From Bacillota bacterium (lineage in GTDB: Bacteria > Bacillota > Bacilli > Paenibacillales > Paenibacillaceae): DNA of 64,000 bases. The stretch is from contig JAEWPC010000090.1 of the NCBI GenBank assembly GCA_023460795.1, positions 62,001-126,000 on the forward strand, in the 5' to 3' direction. Positions 62,900-64,000 of this stretch are shown here, piece after piece (positions within the stretch are counted from its first letter, which is position 1; each line of letters starts with the position of its first letter). Made by a program: the position numbers and the translations under genes. The notes beneath the pieces were generated by a model that was not told where the DNA came from, ran no database searches, and worked only from the letters and a program-made list of their open reading frames with translations.

Positions 62900-64000
62900 T
62901 TACTTGGATACCGCTTGCTTGCGCAGGCGTTCCGGAATCATATCGTTGCCGACGATGTCCTTATACGATTCGCGAGCGACGACCAGATCCGCCTTGCCGT
63001 CTTTCACGAAGACGACGGCCGGACGGCGAATGCGGTTGTAGTTGCTCGCCATCGCATAATTGTACGCACCCGTGCAGAAAACCGCAAGCAGGTCGCCGGA
63101 TTTGACGGTCGGGAGGTTCAGGTCCCAGATCAGCATATCGCCGCTTTCGCAGCATTTGCCGGCTACGGATACGACTTCCTCGCACTTGTCGTTCACGCGG
63201 TTGGCGAGAACGGCTTCGTATTTGGACTCGTAGAGAGCAGGGCGCGGGTTGTCCGTCATACCGCCGTCGACGGCGATATATTTGCGCACGCCCGGAATTT
63301 CCTTGCTCGTGCCGACCGTATACAGCGTCGTTCCGGCGTCGCCGACGATGCTGCGGCCCGGTTCGATCCAAATCTCGGGCAGCGGGAAGTCCGCGCCTTT
63401 GCAAGTCGTCAGAACGGCGTCAGCGATCGCTTGCACGTAAGTGCCGAGCGGCAACGGGGTGTCGCCTTCGACGTAGCGGATGCCGAAGCCGCCGCCCAGG
63501 TTAAGTACGGTGAACGTATAGTTCAGTCTGTCGCGGATTTCGACCGCGAAGCCCGCAACCTTCTCGAACGCCATCTTGAAGCCTTCGACTTCGAAAATTT
63601 GAGAGCCGATATGCGAATGTACGCCGAGCAGCTTCAGGTTCGGCTGCGCGATCGCGGCTTCGACCGCTTTGAACGCCGTGCCGTTGCTAAGGTCAAACCC
63701 GAACTTCGAATCTTGCTGTCCGGTGGAAATATAGTCGTGCGTATGCGCTTCTACCCCCGGCGTAATGCGGAGCAGCACGTTTACGGTTTTGCCTTTGTCG
63801 GCTGCAAGCGCGTTCAGCAGCTGCAGCTCGATGAAGTTGTCGACGACGAAGCATCCGATGTTGGCGTCGAGCGCCATGTTGATTTCCTCAGGCGTCTTGT
63901 TGTTGCCGTGGAAGTGAATACGCTCCGCGGGGAAGCCCGCTTGCAAAGCGGTATAAAGCTCGCCGTCCGATACGACGTCGAGGCTCATGCCTTCTTCTTC
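62900..64000 (-). CDS. lysA: Diaminopimelate decarboxylase, C-terminal part
   Basis: The N-terminal portion lies past the window end; the frame is open to base 64000. About 366 residues are visible. LNLGGGFGIRY (PLP phosphate loop), WIEPGRSIVGDAG, GKCCESGD with the active-site cysteine, and the C-terminal GAYNYAMASNYN are typical of group IV PLP decarboxylases of the LysA type. The LGVHSHIGSQI segment is the substrate-side strand. It makes lysine from meso-diaminopimelate. It is transcribed toward ppiB. Confidence 0.96.
   Translation of the reverse strand, partial: EEEGMSLDVVSDGELYTALQAGFPAERIHFHGNNKTPEEINMALDANIGCFVVDNFIELQLLNALAADKGKTVNVLLRITPGVEAHTHDYISTGQQDSKFGFDLSNGTAFKAVEAAIAQPNLKLLGVHSHIGSQIFEVEGFKMAFEKVAGFAVEIRDRLNYTFTVLNLGGGFGIRYVEGDTPLPLGTYVQAIADAVLTTCKGADFPLPEIWIEPGRSIVGDAGTTLYTVGTSKEIPGVRKYIAVDGGMTDNPRPALYESKYEAVLANRVNDKCEEVVSVAGKCCESGDMLIWDLNLPTVKSGDLLAVFCTGAYNYAMASNYNRIRRPAVVFVKDGKADLVVARESYKDIVGNDMIPERLRKQAVSK

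Overview
The window is a continuous piece of chromosome from an endospore-forming Firmicute, most likely Paenibacillaceae (Paenibacillus or Cohnella type). The evidence is the moderately high GC content, strong GGAGG ribosome sites, sporulation genes (spoIVA, spoVIF, ypeB, spmAB, dacB, gerW/ytfJ, and the YIEGIA pair), and a gene order that follows the Bacillus subtilis hbs/mtrB/gerC/aro-trp and ypuL/res/scp/rib neighbourhoods almost gene for gene. Nearly all genes lie on the minus strand. No insertion sequence, prophage, CRISPR array or rRNA was seen; the only tRNA is tRNA-Pro(GGG).

Layout. (1) 1-8.2 kb: the aromatic supraoperon aroC-aroB-aroH, then trpE-trpD-trpC-trpF-trpB (trpB cut by the window edge). 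The trp leader carries a run of 5-nt-spaced NAG triplets typical of a TRAP binding site, followed by an intrinsic terminator. The TRAP gene mtrB lies at 15.5 kb. A gene for an endonuclease-fold-like protein and a 51-bp tandem repeat array separate aroH from trpE. (2) 8.2-15.4 kb: cheR, ndk and the isoprenoid/menaquinone cluster hepS-menG-ubiA-ubiX-mqnA-hepT. Futalosine-pathway genes sit inside what is hepS-menG-hepT in Bacillus. (3) 15.4-17 kb: mtrB, tRNA-Pro, a plus-strand exported protein and hup (HU). (4) 17-20.8 kb: a sugar-type ABC importer. (5) 20.9-30.3 kb: spoIVA, yphF, two small ferredoxins with a nucleotidyltransferase, yphE, spoVIF, gpsA-plsY, der, the YIEGIA pair and yphA. (6) 30.3-37.8 kb: ypfD (S1-like), plsC, cmk, ypfB, a PilZ flagellar brake, ypeB (no sleB beside it), prsW and mecA. 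(7) 37.9-46.2 kb: a more mixed region with a polysaccharide deacetylase, a CPBP protease, serA behind a structured leader, an SPFH protein with a ribbon-helix-helix partner, a lipoprotein and an MFS permease. (8) 46.2-64 kb: resE-D-C-B-A, rluB, spmB-spmA-dacB, gerW-ytfI, scpB-scpA, ribH-ribBA-ribE-ribD behind an FMN riboswitch, ppiB and lysA (cut by the window edge).

How it works together. Chorismate from aroC feeds tryptophan synthesis and also MqnA, the first enzyme of futalosine-type menaquinone synthesis. The polyprenyl chain comes from HepS/HepT, and MenG finishes menaquinone. ResA/B/C mature c-type cytochromes under ResD/ResE control. gpsA, plsY and plsC make phosphatidic acid. Several sporulation genes have readable compartment-specific promoters (sigma-E for spoIVA and dacB, sigma-K for spoVIF, sigma-F/G for ytfI-gerW, sigma-G for ypeB). 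The most unusual items are: a ribbon-helix-helix ORF with no canonical start after the SPFH gene; two ~50-bp repeat arrays that look like one family; a ~28-bp intercistronic repeat in the rib and dacB regions; the serA leader attenuator; a Gly-to-Val change in the GpsA nucleotide-binding motif; and the FMN riboswitch with a long gap before its terminator.
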